7,598 nucleotides of DNA from positions 1 to 7,598 of the forward strand of contig JAAUPH010000108.1 of NCBI GenBank assembly GCA_012035435.1. The letters run 5' to 3'. Under the pieces are notes generated by a model. It had not been told where the DNA came from and did no database searches. It saw only the letters and a program-made list of their open reading frames with translations. This stretch comes from Sphingopyxis sp. GTDB taxonomy: Bacteria > Pseudomonadota > Alphaproteobacteria > Sphingomonadales > Sphingomonadaceae. Shown piece after piece: positions 1 through 7,576 of this stretch. The position numbers and the translations under genes were made by a program. Numbering within the stretch: the stretch's first letter is position 1; every line of letters starts with the position of its first letter.

Positions 1-357
1 CGGCTCAGCGTGCAGATACGCCGCGCGTGGTGTCGATCGGCCCCGGCGGCTTCATCCGTCAGGGTCCCGGCGAACAGCAAGCCCCCGATCCCCCCGGCCC
101 CGCCGCGCCGTCTGGTCCCGGCCAAGCCCAGCCCGGAAATTGCTAACAAGACCAGTCTGCTCGATCTCAACGACCGCATCTGTCGCTGGCCGATGGGGCA
201 TCCCGGCGAGCCTGACTTTCATTTTTGTGGTCAGCAGGTGAACCCTGGTTTTCCCTATTGTGTCGAACATTGCGGCCGTGCCTATCAGGCACAGATGCCG
301 CGCGGCACGCGCCGTCCGCCCCCGCCCCCGCCCTTCGGAGGCCCGCGCGTCCGGTGA
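1..357 (+). CDS. gcrA: GcrA family cell cycle regulator, C-terminal part, frameshifted as read
   Basis: GcrA is an alphaproteobacterial transcription factor that binds the sigma70 holoenzyme and, in Caulobacter, activates promoters carrying CcrM-methylated GANTC sites. The N-terminal helix-turn-helix lies left of the window; only the Pro-rich linker and the C-terminal sigma-interacting domain are present. The frame ending at TGA 355-357 gives LLDLNDRICRWPMGHPGEPD and then a Cys/His pattern: Cys codons at 181, 226, 259 and 271, His codons at 220 and 268, including FCG and YCVEHC. This is the family signature. Before about base 82 the family-like reading (PRVVSIGPGGFIRQGPGEQQ) is in the frame starting at base 3, whereas PPIPPAPPRRLVPAKPSPEI is in the frame of the stop. 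Removing one C from the run at 82-86 (or 90-95) joins them. The identification is firm from the domain; the frameshift is probably an assembly error because gcrA is normally an important gene. The tail is rich in Arg and Pro. Confidence 0.88.
   Translation, partial: RLSVQIRRAWCRSAPAASSVRVPANSKPPIPPAPPRRLVPAKPSPEIANKTSLLDLNDRICRWPMGHPGEPDFHFCGQQVNPGFPYCVEHCGRAYQAQMPRGTRRPPPPPPFGGPRVR
337..341 (+). promoter_or_regulatory. Possible ribosome binding site for a thioesterase start at GTG 354
   Basis: GGAGG lies inside the end of gcrA, twelve bases before GTG 354, while ATG 405 has no comparable site. The GTG overlaps the gcrA TGA (GTGA), the same style of coupling seen in the minus-strand operon. 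It bears on the start choice only if the in-frame TAA at 375-377 is not real. The spacing is rather long, and GGAGG can occur by chance in GC-rich coding DNA. Confidence 0.35.
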
Positions 358-404
358 CACGCGAGGGGTTTGACTAAGGTTTTGGCGCGCTGCTGGGCTT
401 CGAA

Positions 405-755
405 ATGGAAGACCGGCGTGAGGGCTATGGCCCGATGGCGCTCGACATCGATCCCGAACGCCTTTTCAACCCGCAGGGCGTTGCGCATGGCGGGGCCAGC
501 AATTCGCTGGCCGACACTGCCATGGGCGGCGCCCTGACCACCCGGATTGCCGACGATCATTGGTGCGCCACCATCGAGGTCAAGATGAACTATCATGTCG
601 GTATCCGGGCGGGCCGACTGATCTGTGAAGCCAATGTCTTCCATGCTGGCAAACGCGTCGGCAACATCGACGCCCGACTGTATCAGGGCGCGGTGCTGGT
701 CGGCAGCGCCAACGGCAATTTTGCGATCTTTCCGGTACCCGCAACGCCGCGCTGA
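405..755 (+). CDS. PaaI family hotdog-fold thioesterase (start uncertain, may be 354)
   Basis: This is a small acyl-CoA thioesterase-like protein of the PaaI/4HBT hotdog superfamily, expected to be cytoplasmic and to hydrolyse an acyl- or aryl-CoA; the substrate cannot be read from the sequence. From ATG 405 (116 residues) the hallmark segment is GVAHGGASNSLADTAMGGAL: the HGG turn at residues 28-30, then the central helix with Asp37 in the position often catalytic in PaaI enzymes. The later strands (ATIEVKMNYHVGIRAGRL, EANVFHAGKRVGNIDARLYQ) also fit. ATG 405 has no visible ribosome binding site and drops a family-like N-terminus: the codons before it read GFGALLGFE. Continuing upstream in frame there is TAA at 375-377 and then GTG at 354, which overlaps the gcrA stop and follows GGAGG at 337-341. 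The native start may therefore be GTG 354, with the TAA a sequence error or true nonsense mutation. Family call fairly sure, start not. Confidence 0.85.
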   Translation: MEDRREGYGPMALDIDPERLFNPQGVAHGGASNSLADTAMGGALTTRIADDHWCATIEVKMNYHVGIRAGRLICEANVFHAGKRVGNIDARLYQGAVLVGSANGNFAIFPVPATPR

Positions 756-797
756 GGTTGCTGGACAGCGCCGCGCACTGCGGCCTATAGCATCATC

Positions 798-2777
798 ATG
801 AGTCACGATTTGTTCGACACCGCTGGCGCGGCCCCCGAAACCTATAATGCGTCGCAGATTGAGGTGCTGGAGGGGCTGGAACCTGTCCGCCGCCGTCCCG
901 GCATGTATATCGGCGGGACCGACGAGCGCGCGCTGCACCATCTTGCCGCCGAAGTGCTCGACAACAGCATGGACGAGGCAGTCGCCGGGCATGCCACGCG
1001 GATTGAGATTATGCTCGATGCCGGTAACCGGCTGACCATTACCGACAATGGCCGCGGTATTCCAGTCGATCCGCACCCCAAATATCCCGGGAAATCAGCG
1101 CTCGAAGTCATCATGACCACGCTCCATTCGGGCGGGAAGTTTGAAGGCAAAGCCTATGCCACCTCGGGCGGCCTCCACGGTGTCGGCATCAGCGTAGTCA
1201 ACGCGCTGTCGAGCGAGACGGTGGTCGAAGTAGCGCGTGCCAAGCAGTTGTTTCGCCAGACTTTCGTGCGCGGCGTGGCCGAAGGCAGCCTCCAAGAATT
1301 GGGCCCGACGCAAAATCGGCGCGGAACGAGCGTCAGCTTTGTCCCGGACACCCAGATTTTCGGCGAGCATGGAAAGTTCAAGCCGGCCCGCCTCTATCGC
1401 CTCGCGCGGTCCAAGGCCTATTTATATGCTGGCGTTGAGATACGCTGGAAATGCGCGGCTGAGCTGATCGGTGACGACACCCCGGCCGAGGCCGTGTTTC
1501 AGTTTCCCGGCGGGCTTGCCGATCATCTGCGCGAACAATTGGGCAGCCGCGAATGTGCGACCGCTGAACCTTTCATCGGGCGCCATGATTTCCCCGATGA
1601 TCAGGGCCGCGCCGAATGGGCAATTGCCTGGCCGCTATGGTCGGACGGCAGTTACAGCTGGTATTGCAACACCATCCCGACGCCGGCAGGCGGCACGCAT
1701 GAGGCCGGCCTGCGCGCTGCGCTTACAAAGGGATTGCGGGGCTTTGGCGAGCTGATCGGGCAGAAAAAAGCGTCGCAGATTACTGCCGATGACGTCTTTA
1801 ACGGCTGCGAGCTTATGCTGTCGGTGTTCATCCGCGACCCGCAGTTCCAAAGCCAGACGAAAGACCGCCTCACCTCACCCGAAGCGGCGCGCCTCGTCGA
1901 AAATGCGATGCGCGACCATTTCGACCATTTTCTATCCGACAATATGGACCGGGGCCGCGCTCTGCTCGGGCTGGTGCTGGAACGGATGGACGAGCGGCTG
2001 AAGCGCAAAGCCGAGCGCGAGGTAAAGCGCAAGACCGCGACCAGCGGACGCAAGCTCAGGCTCCCCGGCAAGCTTACAGATTGTGCTAACGACGGCCCCG
2101 AAGGCACCGAATTGTTTATCGTTGAGGGTGATAGCGCCGGCGGTAGCGCCAAACAGGCGCGCGACCGCAAGACACAGGCGATCCTGCCCATTCGCGGCAA
2201 GATTTTGAACGTCGCCAGCGCCAGCGCCGATAAAATCCGCGCCAATCAGGAAATCGCCGATCTGGGTCTCGCCTTGGGTTGCGGCACACGCAAGGATTGC
2301 GATGCCGACCGGCTACGCTACGAAAAGATCGTGATCATGACCGACGCCGATGTTGACGGCGCGCATATTGCGACCTTGCTGATGACCTTCTTCTTTCAGG
2401 AAATGCCCGAAATTGTACGGGCTGGACATCTTTATCTGGCGCAGCCGCCGCTATACCGCCTCACCTCCGGCAGCATGTCGGCTTATGCGCGCGATGATGC
2501 GCACCGCACTGAGCTGGAAGCAAACCAGTTTAAGGGCAAGCGCGTTGATGTTGGCCGGTTCAAGGGCCTTGGCGAGATGAACCCGGCCCAGCTGCGCGAA
2601 ACCACGATGGATCCGGCAACGCGGTCGATGCTGCAAGTGACGTTGCCGCAGGAATATGAAGGGCGGCATCAGGTCAAGGATCTGGTCGACCGACTGATGG
2701 GCAAGCACCCCGAACACCGGTTTCAGTTTATTCAGGCCAATGCCACAAGCCTTGATGCGGAGGCGATTGACGCCTGA
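798..2777 (+). CDS. parE: DNA topoisomerase IV subunit B (ParE)
   Basis: ATPase subunit of topoisomerase IV, which with ParC (not in this window) decatenates replicated chromosomes and relaxes supercoils. The 659-residue frame is uninterrupted. The N-terminal GHKL ATPase shows Glu52 and Asn56 in EVLDNSMDEA, the ATP-binding Asp83 in DNGRGIP, and the lid GGLHGVG at 124-130. The transducer domain carries the QTK loop (353-355) that contacts ATP. The C-terminal Toprim domain shows EGDSAGGSAKQARDR with Glu443, and the Mg-binding acidic cluster DADVD at 516-520, followed by the FKGLGEMNPAQLRETTMDP block near residues 588-606. Length, the RDRKTQAILPIRGKILNV block and absence of a GyrB-type insertion favour ParE over GyrB, although the two are close. 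The start at 798 has only a poor upstream ribosome binding site, but MSHDLF leads directly into the conserved IEVLEGLEPVRRRPGMYIGG. It sits 42 bases after the thioesterase. Confidence 0.96.
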   Translation: MSHDLFDTAGAAPETYNASQIEVLEGLEPVRRRPGMYIGGTDERALHHLAAEVLDNSMDEAVAGHATRIEIMLDAGNRLTITDNGRGIPVDPHPKYPGKSALEVIMTTLHSGGKFEGKAYATSGGLHGVGISVVNALSSETVVEVARAKQLFRQTFVRGVAEGSLQELGPTQNRRGTSVSFVPDTQIFGEHGKFKPARLYRLARSKAYLYAGVEIRWKCAAELIGDDTPAEAVFQFPGGLADHLREQLGSRECATAEPFIGRHDFPDDQGRAEWAIAWPLWSDGSYSWYCNTIPTPAGGTHEAGLRAALTKGLRGFGELIGQKKASQITADDVFNGCELMLSVFIRDPQFQSQTKDRLTSPEAARLVENAMRDHFDHFLSDNMDRGRALLGLVLERMDERLKRKAEREVKRKTATSGRKLRLPGKLTDCANDGPEGTELFIVEGDSAGGSAKQARDRKTQAILPIRGKILNVASASADKIRANQEIADLGLALGCGTRKDCDADRLRYEKIVIMTDADVDGAHIATLLMTFFFQEMPEIVRAGHLYLAQPPLYRLTSGSMSAYARDDAHRTELEANQFKGKRVDVGRFKGLGEMNPAQLRETTMDPATRSMLQVTLPQEYEGRHQVKDLVDRLMGKHPEHRFQFIQANATSLDAEAIDA

Positions 2778-2792
2778 TTCTGGGAGGGTCCG

Positions 2793-4108
2793 ATGCGGAG
2801 GCTTATACTGTTAATTTTGGCGCTGGTCGCCGCGCAGCTACCCCAAACTGCGGCTTCGGCTCAGCAACCTGCAACGGCGGCTGTGGCTTTTGCAGACCGT
2901 GCAGCTCAACTGCCAGCGGTGCTCGAAGGGAAGTTGCCCTTCACCGACTTCTTCACGGCAGAATTTCTCGCCGCCATTCCTCCAGCGCAGCTAAGCGCGG
3001 TTACCGCTTCGCTATTGGCCCAGCATGGTGCGCCGCAGGGGGTCGAGCGTATCGATGCCGTGGACGATGTGCGCGGCACGGTCCATATCCGGTTCGCGAA
3101 GGCCATCGGACAATTTCAGATGACCATTGATCCGGCACAGGGCGGCCGCGTGGCCGGCTTGCTCGTGGCCGCATTTTCGTCGCCCGATGACAGCAGTGCC
3201 AAAGTCATGTCCGAAATCAGGGCGCTTCCCGGAGTGACCAGTCTTCAGGTTGCCCGGATTGACGGCGCGGCGCCCGTTGATCTGATCAGCCACAACCCAG
3301 ATCAGGCGTCGCCATCGGCTCGACATTCAAGCTCTATATTTTGGCAGAACTGGCGCGGCGCATCGCACGCGATGAAATGCGCTGGAATGACGTCACAACG
3401 CTCAGCAGGCGATCATTCTCGTCCAAAGGTACCGAACATTGGCCTGCCGACGCGCCGGTCACGCTGCACAGCCTTGCAGCCTGGATGGTGTCAGTCAGTG
3501 ACAATAGTGCAACCGACGTCCTGCTCGCGCTCCTGGGCCGGGACGCCGTTGGTAAACAGATGACCGTAATTGGTAACAGCGCCGCAGCCCGAAACCTGCC
3601 CTTTCTCAACACGGTGGAGGCTTTTGCCCTGAAGGCCGAAACCAATGCCGCATTGCGCGCCCGGTTTCTGGCCGCAAACGAGGCGGAGCAGCGCCGCATA
3701 GTTGACGCCGCCGCCGACCAGCTGACGCTGAATGTCGTCGAAGGAGCCATGTTCGTCGGCAAACCGCTGTACATCGATAGCATCGAATGGTTCGCCAGCA
3801 GCCGCGATCTGGTGCGCCTGCTGGATCATTTGCGGACCGCGGACAGCGCAGACGCACGCGCCATCATGGCGATCAACCCCGGCATATCCCGCGATGCGGC
3901 GGCTCGCTGGAGCTATATTGGCTACAAGGGCGGTAGCGAATCCGGGGTCATCTCGATGAGCTTTTTGCTGCAATCCAAAGCTTGCCGCTGGTATGCAGTG
4001 ACCGGAAGCTGGAATGACGTCAACGCACCGGTCGATAACGGCAAATTCACAGCGCTGATGCAGCGGCTGGTCGATCAGGTAGCCAAGGACGACGCGGCGA
4101 TATCTTGA
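2793..4108 (+). CDS. Exported serine hydrolase, class A beta-lactamase-like, frameshifted as read
   Basis: Predicted secreted or periplasmic serine hydrolase of the beta-lactamase/penicillin-binding fold. ATG 2793 has a strong ribosome binding site (GGAGG 2783-2787, five bases before it). A signal peptide is clear: MRR, hydrophobic LILLILALVAA, then ASA before Gln24. Residues about 30-165 form a separate N-terminal domain I cannot name. The frame then breaks: the first frame runs to 3563, but from about 3305 the family-like sequence VAIGSTFKLYILAELARR lies in another frame and continues to TGA 4106-4108. Inserting one G near 3306-3308 gives a 438-residue protein with nucleophile Ser177 and Lys180 in STFK, SDN at 236-238 (59 residues on, as in class A enzymes) and a KGG triad at 379-381 in place of KTG. 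I do not see the ExxLN omega-loop motif of true class A beta-lactamases, so antibiotic hydrolysis should not be assumed. The gene follows parE by 15 bases and probably shares its transcript. Confidence 0.82.
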
Positions 4109-4892
4109 ACCATGAGCGCCTGAACCAGCGCTTTGACCTTTTTCTGGCGCCATTGCGGGGTCGGGGCAACCAGCCAATAGGCGCTCTTACTTGGTTCCAG
4201 GGCGCCAATCGCGCGCACGCGGCCTGCCGCCAAATCCCCTTCAGCCAGTATTGCAGGCACACAGGCTTGGCCAGACCGTTGGCGGCAGCGTCGATCGCCA
4301 ACCCTGCATCGCCCAACCGCAAGGCGCTTCCCCCCGGCGACGGACAGCCGGGCCAGGCAATCCGCGTGTCGGGTGCCGCACCCGGCCCGGCAACAATCAC
4401 CATGGTGCCTTTTGGCCAGCATCGCACCTTCATGCTCGCCGGGCCCTTCGGCAAACCAGATGGCGAGATCAAGATTGGCTTCGGTAAATCGATCGGTTGG
4501 TCGGCCGAAACCAGCGTAAAGCGCACATCGGGCGCCTGCTGGCTATAGCGTGCCAGCCGCGGGGCCAGCCATTTCGCCGTGAAATCACGCGGCGCGGCAA
4601 TCGTCAGCGACTGCGAACTTTGGCCCGCCTGCATTGCGCGCACCGATTCTTCGAACATCAAAAAGCCCTGACGCAGCGCATCAAGCCCGGCCTCAGCCTC
4701 GCCCGTCAACTCAAGCCCCTTGGGCGTCCGCCGGAACAGCACCAATCCCAGCATATCTTCGAGCGCGCGTATTTGCTGCCCCACCGCTGCCGGAGTCACG
4801 GCAAGTTCATCAGCCGCCTTGGTAAAACTGAGGTGCCGGGCCGCCGCGTCGAGCACGCGCATCCCGTTGAGCGGCAGATGGGTCCGCTTCAT
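4075..4892 (-). CDS. LysR family transcriptional regulator, GcvA-like, frameshifted three times as read
   Basis: DNA-binding regulator with an N-terminal winged helix-turn-helix and a periplasmic-binding-protein-like effector domain. From ATG 4892 the first 137 residues are typical: the HTH spans about 16-45 (AARHLSFTKAADELAVTPAA, VGQQIRALE), followed by LGLVLFRRTPKGLELTGEAE and a linker helix. This resembles the GcvA-type subgroup. The rest is split between two frames. Good sequence leaves the first frame near 4482 (EANLDLAIWFAEGPGEHEGA), returns to it at the T run 4410-4413 (GTMVIVAGPG, then LRLGDAGLAIDAAANGL), and leaves again near 4261 (VPAILAEGDLAAGRV to KSAYWLVAPTPQWRQKK). Its stop is TGA at 4077-4075. 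The uncorrected first frame would end at 4047 with no homology-like sequence. Repaired, the protein is about 272 residues, shorter than the usual 290-305. Its ATG overlaps the apaG stop (ATGA) and it has no visible ribosome binding site of its own, suggesting translational coupling. Target genes unknown; metZ/leuB are candidates by position only. Confidence 0.82.
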
Positions 4893-5290
4893 GACGCGAG
4901 CGACGGAGCAACCAGCGGGAAATGCGGAATGGCGATCAGGAAATGCCGGTCATCCCCATCGACCATCTCGTAACTGCCAACCATCGACCCTTCTGGCGTG
5001 GTTAGCGGACAGCCAGAGACATAATCATAGCTGCTGCCCGGCGCGATGATCGGCTGGACGCCAACAACGCCCTCGCCGGTTACCTCATGCACCGATCCGC
5101 TGCCATCGACGATCCGCCAGTGCCGGGTGAGCAACTGTACCGGCAGGTCACCCTCATTCTCAATGCGGATATGATAGGCCCAGAACCAGCGTTTCAGCCC
5201 CGGCTGCGACTGTTCGGGCAGAAACGATACAGACACGCGCACCGTAACCCCGTCGGTCGTTTGCGAGAAGGGAAAGAGCGCGCCGATCAT
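4889..5290 (-). CDS. apaG: ApaG domain protein
   Basis: ApaG is a small cytoplasmic protein with a fibronectin III-like beta sandwich. Databases often label it a Co2+/Mg2+ efflux protein from an enterobacterial mutant phenotype, but its biochemical role is unsettled. The 133-residue reading from ATG 5290 covers the whole family: VTVRVSVSFLPEQSQPGLKR at 15-34, aromatic WFWAYHIRIEN at 35-45, LLTRHWRIVDGSG at 53-65, the glycine motif GEGVVG at 72-77, QPIIAPGSSYDYVSGCPLTT at 79-98 and GSMVGSYEMV at 101-110. The frame is open further upstream, but that part overlaps metZ and lacks family similarity, so 5290 is chosen. It lies 14 bases downstream of the metZ stop, and its TGA overlaps the ATG of lysR. 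In enterobacteria apaG sits between rsmA (ksgA) and apaH; here it is with methionine and leucine genes instead. Confidence 0.93.
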   Translation of the reverse strand: MIGALFPFSQTTDGVTVRVSVSFLPEQSQPGLKRWFWAYHIRIENEGDLPVQLLTRHWRIVDGSGSVHEVTGEGVVGVQPIIAPGSSYDYVSGCPLTTPEGSMVGSYEMVDGDDRHFLIAIPHFPLVAPSLAS

Positions 5291-5304
5291 GCTGCTGTGT
5301 TCGC

Positions 5305-6513
5305 TCAAAGCCCCGCTCGGGTCAATGCCCGGTCGAGGTCTTCGATCAGGTCGGCGGGATCTTCGAGCCCCACATTGATCCGCAACATGCCTTCGACCAC
5401 GCCCATATCGGCGCGGGCTTCCTCGCCAACACTGTGGTGCGTGGTGGATGAAGGATGGCACATCAAACTTCGCGCATCGCCGATATTGTTGGAGATATCG
5501 ATCAGTTCCAGCCCATTGAGCAGCGCCATCGCACGCTCGCGGCCGCCATCGACGATGACGGAGAAAATCGGCCCGCACGCGCGCATTTGCGCCATCGCGA
5601 GATTGTGCTGCGGGTGGCTGGGCAGGCCAGGGTGGAGCATCTGCTGCACCCGGCCTTCCAGAAAGCGCCCAACCGCAAGCGCGTTTTCGGACTGCCGCAT
5701 CGCCCGCAGTTCCAGCGTCTCGAGCCCCTTATGCACCACCCACGCGTTAAACGGCGACAGGTTCGGCCCCGTATTGCGCTGAAATGGCAGCAGCACATCG
5801 TTGATGAACGCCGCACTGCCGCACACCGCCCCGGCAAGGACGCGGCCCTGCCCTTCCATCAATTTGGTGGCTGAATAAGCGATAACGTCCGCCCCAAACT
5901 CCAACGGCCGCTGTAACGCGCTAGTGGCAAAGGCATTATCGACCACAGTTACGATGCTGCGCGCGCGGGCGAGGCCGCAGACAAAAGCCATATCCACGAT
6001 GTCCATCGTCGGATTGGCCGGAGTCTCAAAGAAAAACACTTTGGTGCTGGGCCGGATCGCGGCCTCCCACGCTTTGTTATCGCGCCCGTCGACCACCGTC
6101 GTGTCGATGCCAAAGCGCGGCAGCAAGGTATCGACCAGCCAGCGGCACGATCCAAAGGCCGCTTTCCCGGCAACCACATGATCGCCGACCGACAGTTGAC
6201 ACAGCAGCGCCGTCGTCATCGCCGCCATGCCGGTCGCCTGCACCCGGCACGCCTCTGCCCCCTCCATCAGCGCGATACGTTCCTCCAGCATCGCCACCGT
6301 TGGGTTTTGCAGCCGCGAATAGGTCATACCAGCATCATCGCCCGCAAAACGCGCGGCCACGGTTTCGGCGTCGTCATAAGTATAGCCGGACGACAGGAAC
6401 AACGCCTCGGACGTTTCACCATGTTCGCTGCGCCACGTACCCCCGCGCACCGCCAGCGTCGCGGGCCGCCACTTGGCCGTTTGGGCGCGGTCGAAACCGC
6501 TGGTCTTTTTCAT
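5305..6513 (-). CDS. metZ: O-succinylhomoserine sulfhydrylase (MetZ)
   Basis: PLP-dependent enzyme of the Cys/Met metabolism family that makes homocysteine directly from O-succinylhomoserine and sulfide, replacing the MetB/MetC transsulfuration steps. The 402-residue frame is intact and of normal length. Expected active-site elements are present: Tyr65 and Arg67 in YSRLQNPT, the ring-nitrogen Asp192 in VVDNAFATS, the Schiff-base Lys217 in [32 protein letters not shown] (341-360) with Arg348, and Arg378 in [10 protein letters not shown] for the substrate carboxylate. The GQGR following the lysine and the NIGDARSL block fit MetZ better than cystathionine gamma-synthase, but family members are close and substrate preference is inferred. 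ATG 6513 overlaps the leuB stop (ATGA), and a ribosome binding site AGGAA lies at 6526-6522, eight bases before the start. It appears to be co-transcribed with leuB upstream and apaG downstream. Confidence 0.93.
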   Translation of the reverse strand: MKKTSGFDRAQTAKWRPATLAVRGGTWRSEHGETSEALFLSSGYTYDDAETVAARFAGDDAGMTYSRLQNPTVAMLEERIALMEGAEACRVQATGMAAMTTALLCQLSVGDHVVAGKAAFGSCRWLVDTLLPRFGIDTTVVDGRDNKAWEAAIRPSTKVFFFETPANPTMDIVDMAFVCGLARARSIVTVVDNAFATSALQRPLEFGADVIAYSATKLMEGQGRVLAGAVCGSAAFINDVLLPFQRNTGPNLSPFNAWVVHKGLETLELRAMRQSENALAVGRFLEGRVQQMLHPGLPSHPQHNLAMAQMRACGPIFSVIVDGGRERAMALLNGLELIDISNNIGDARSLMCHPSSTTHHSVGEEARADMGVVEGMLRINVGLEDPADLIEDLDRALTRAGL

Positions 6514-7567
6514 GCCGCCAATTCCTGTTCCAAAGCCGCCAGTACCGCATTGCCGATATCGCGCGTGCCCATTGTTCCGCCCAGATCGCCGCTGCGCGCG
6601 CCACCCGCCAGCGCGCGCGCCACTGCGGCTTCGATCCGCGCTGCGTTTGCCTCATCACCGCCGGAGTGGCGCAGCAGCATCGCTAGCGACAAGATCATCG
6701 CCATGGGGTTCGCCTTGCCCTGTCCCGCAATATCGGGCGCGCTGCCGTGGATCGGCTCGTACAGCCCCCGCGTCCGCTACCCAGCGACGCGCTGGCCAGC
6801 AGACCGATCGAGCCGACGCACATGCTCGCCTGATCGGACAGGATATCGCCGAACAAGTTTCCGGTAACGATGACGTCAAACTGGCCCGGATTGCGGACCA
6901 GCTGCATTGCGGCATTGTCGACATACATGTGGCTCAGCGTCACAGCGGGATAATCCGCAGCAACCTCAATCACCACGTTGCGCCACAGCTGCGACGTTTC
7001 GAGCACATTGGCCTTGTCCACCGAACACAGCCGCCCACCACGGCCTTGTGCCGCCCGAAAGGCGACGTGCGCGATGCGGCGCACTTCGCTCTCGCTATAC
7101 GCCATGACGTCATAACCCTGCCGCTCCCCGCTGGCCGTAGTCCGCATCCCCTTCTCACCGAAATAAACATCACCATTGAGCTCGCGCACGATCAGCAAGT
7201 CGATGGCGCGCGCGACTTCCGGGCGCAGGGCAGAGCGGTCCTCCATCCCCGCGAACAGCTTGGCCGGGCGCAGATTCGCGAACAGACCAAGCTCGGCGCG
7301 TAGGCCCAATATGGCCTGCTCAGGGCGCAAGTGCCGCTCGACGGCATCGTAGCGCGAATCGCCCACCGCTCCGAACAGAATGGCGTCAGCCGCCTTTGCC
7401 TTGGCCAATGTTTCTGGGGGCAGCGGATGTCCGGTGGCGGCATAGGCTGCTCCGCCGACCAGCGCATGCTCGACATTGACGTCAAGGCCGAGCGCGGCCA
7501 GCACACGCTCCGCCTCAACCATGATTTCCGGCCCGATCCCGTCGCCCGCCAGTGCTAGAATTTTCAT
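6510..7567 (-). CDS. leuB: 3-isopropylmalate dehydrogenase (LeuB), frameshifted as read
   Basis: NAD-dependent oxidative decarboxylase, third step of leucine synthesis: 3-isopropylmalate to 2-oxoisocaproate. Counting from ATG 7567: GDGIGPEI at 8-15; substrate arginines Arg90, Arg100 and Arg128 ([17 protein letters not shown] and [17 protein letters not shown]); Tyr135; Lys185 in SVDKANVLE; metal ligands Asp217, Asp241 and Asp245 in YVDNAAM and GDILSDQAS, with the family's 24- and 4-residue spacing. After [11 protein letters not shown] the first frame turns to nonsense (stop at 6695), while another frame continues [20 protein letters not shown] and [20 protein letters not shown] to a stop at 6512-6510. 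The break is at the C run 6765-6769; one more C (or two fewer) restores about 351-352 residues, the family length. ATG 7576 (MFG before [10 protein letters not shown]) is an alternative start. The stop overlaps the metZ ATG. Because leuB is a biosynthetic housekeeping gene, an assembly error is likelier than a pseudogene. Confidence 0.9.
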
Positions 7568-7576
7568 GCCAAACAT

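Noticed and set aside
749..771. GCGCTG/CAGCGC hairpin at the thioesterase stop
   Set aside because: Six base pairs around an eleven-base loop with no T tract; common by chance in GC-rich DNA and not convincing as a terminator.
758..791. TTGCTG and TATAGC as a promoter upstream of parE
   Set aside because: The spacing of 22 bases is too long for a sigma70 promoter, and neither box is a strong match.
285..1076. Minus-strand open frame of 263 codons opposite the thioesterase and parE start
   Set aside because: It lies antisense to clear hotdog and GHKL ATPase motifs, has no recognisable motif itself, and long antisense frames are expected in GC-rich coding DNA.
2776..2780. GANTC (GATTC) between parE and the serine hydrolase as a CcrM/GcrA site
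   Set aside because: GANTC is expected about 30 times by chance in a window this size, and this copy overlaps the parE stop with no recognisable promoter nearby.
4114..4143. Possible terminator after the serine hydrolase: AGCGC/GCGCT hairpin followed by a T-rich stretch
   Set aside because: The stem is only five base pairs plus a possible G-T pair, the main T run is about eight bases away, and the site is inside the lysR coding end.
3491..4177. Minus-strand open frame of 228 codons opposite the serine hydrolase catalytic part
   Set aside because: Antisense to the SDN and KGG motifs and without any recognisable domain.
4105..4973. Two plus-strand open frames (147 and 158 codons) opposite lysR, made to look attractive by the broken lysR frame
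   Set aside because: The minus strand carries HTH and effector-domain similarity throughout once the frame changes are followed; the plus-strand products show none.
6473..7303. Plus-strand open frame of 276 codons opposite leuB
   Set aside because: It is Arg/Pro/His-rich low-complexity sequence antisense to well conserved leuB, with no domain signature.
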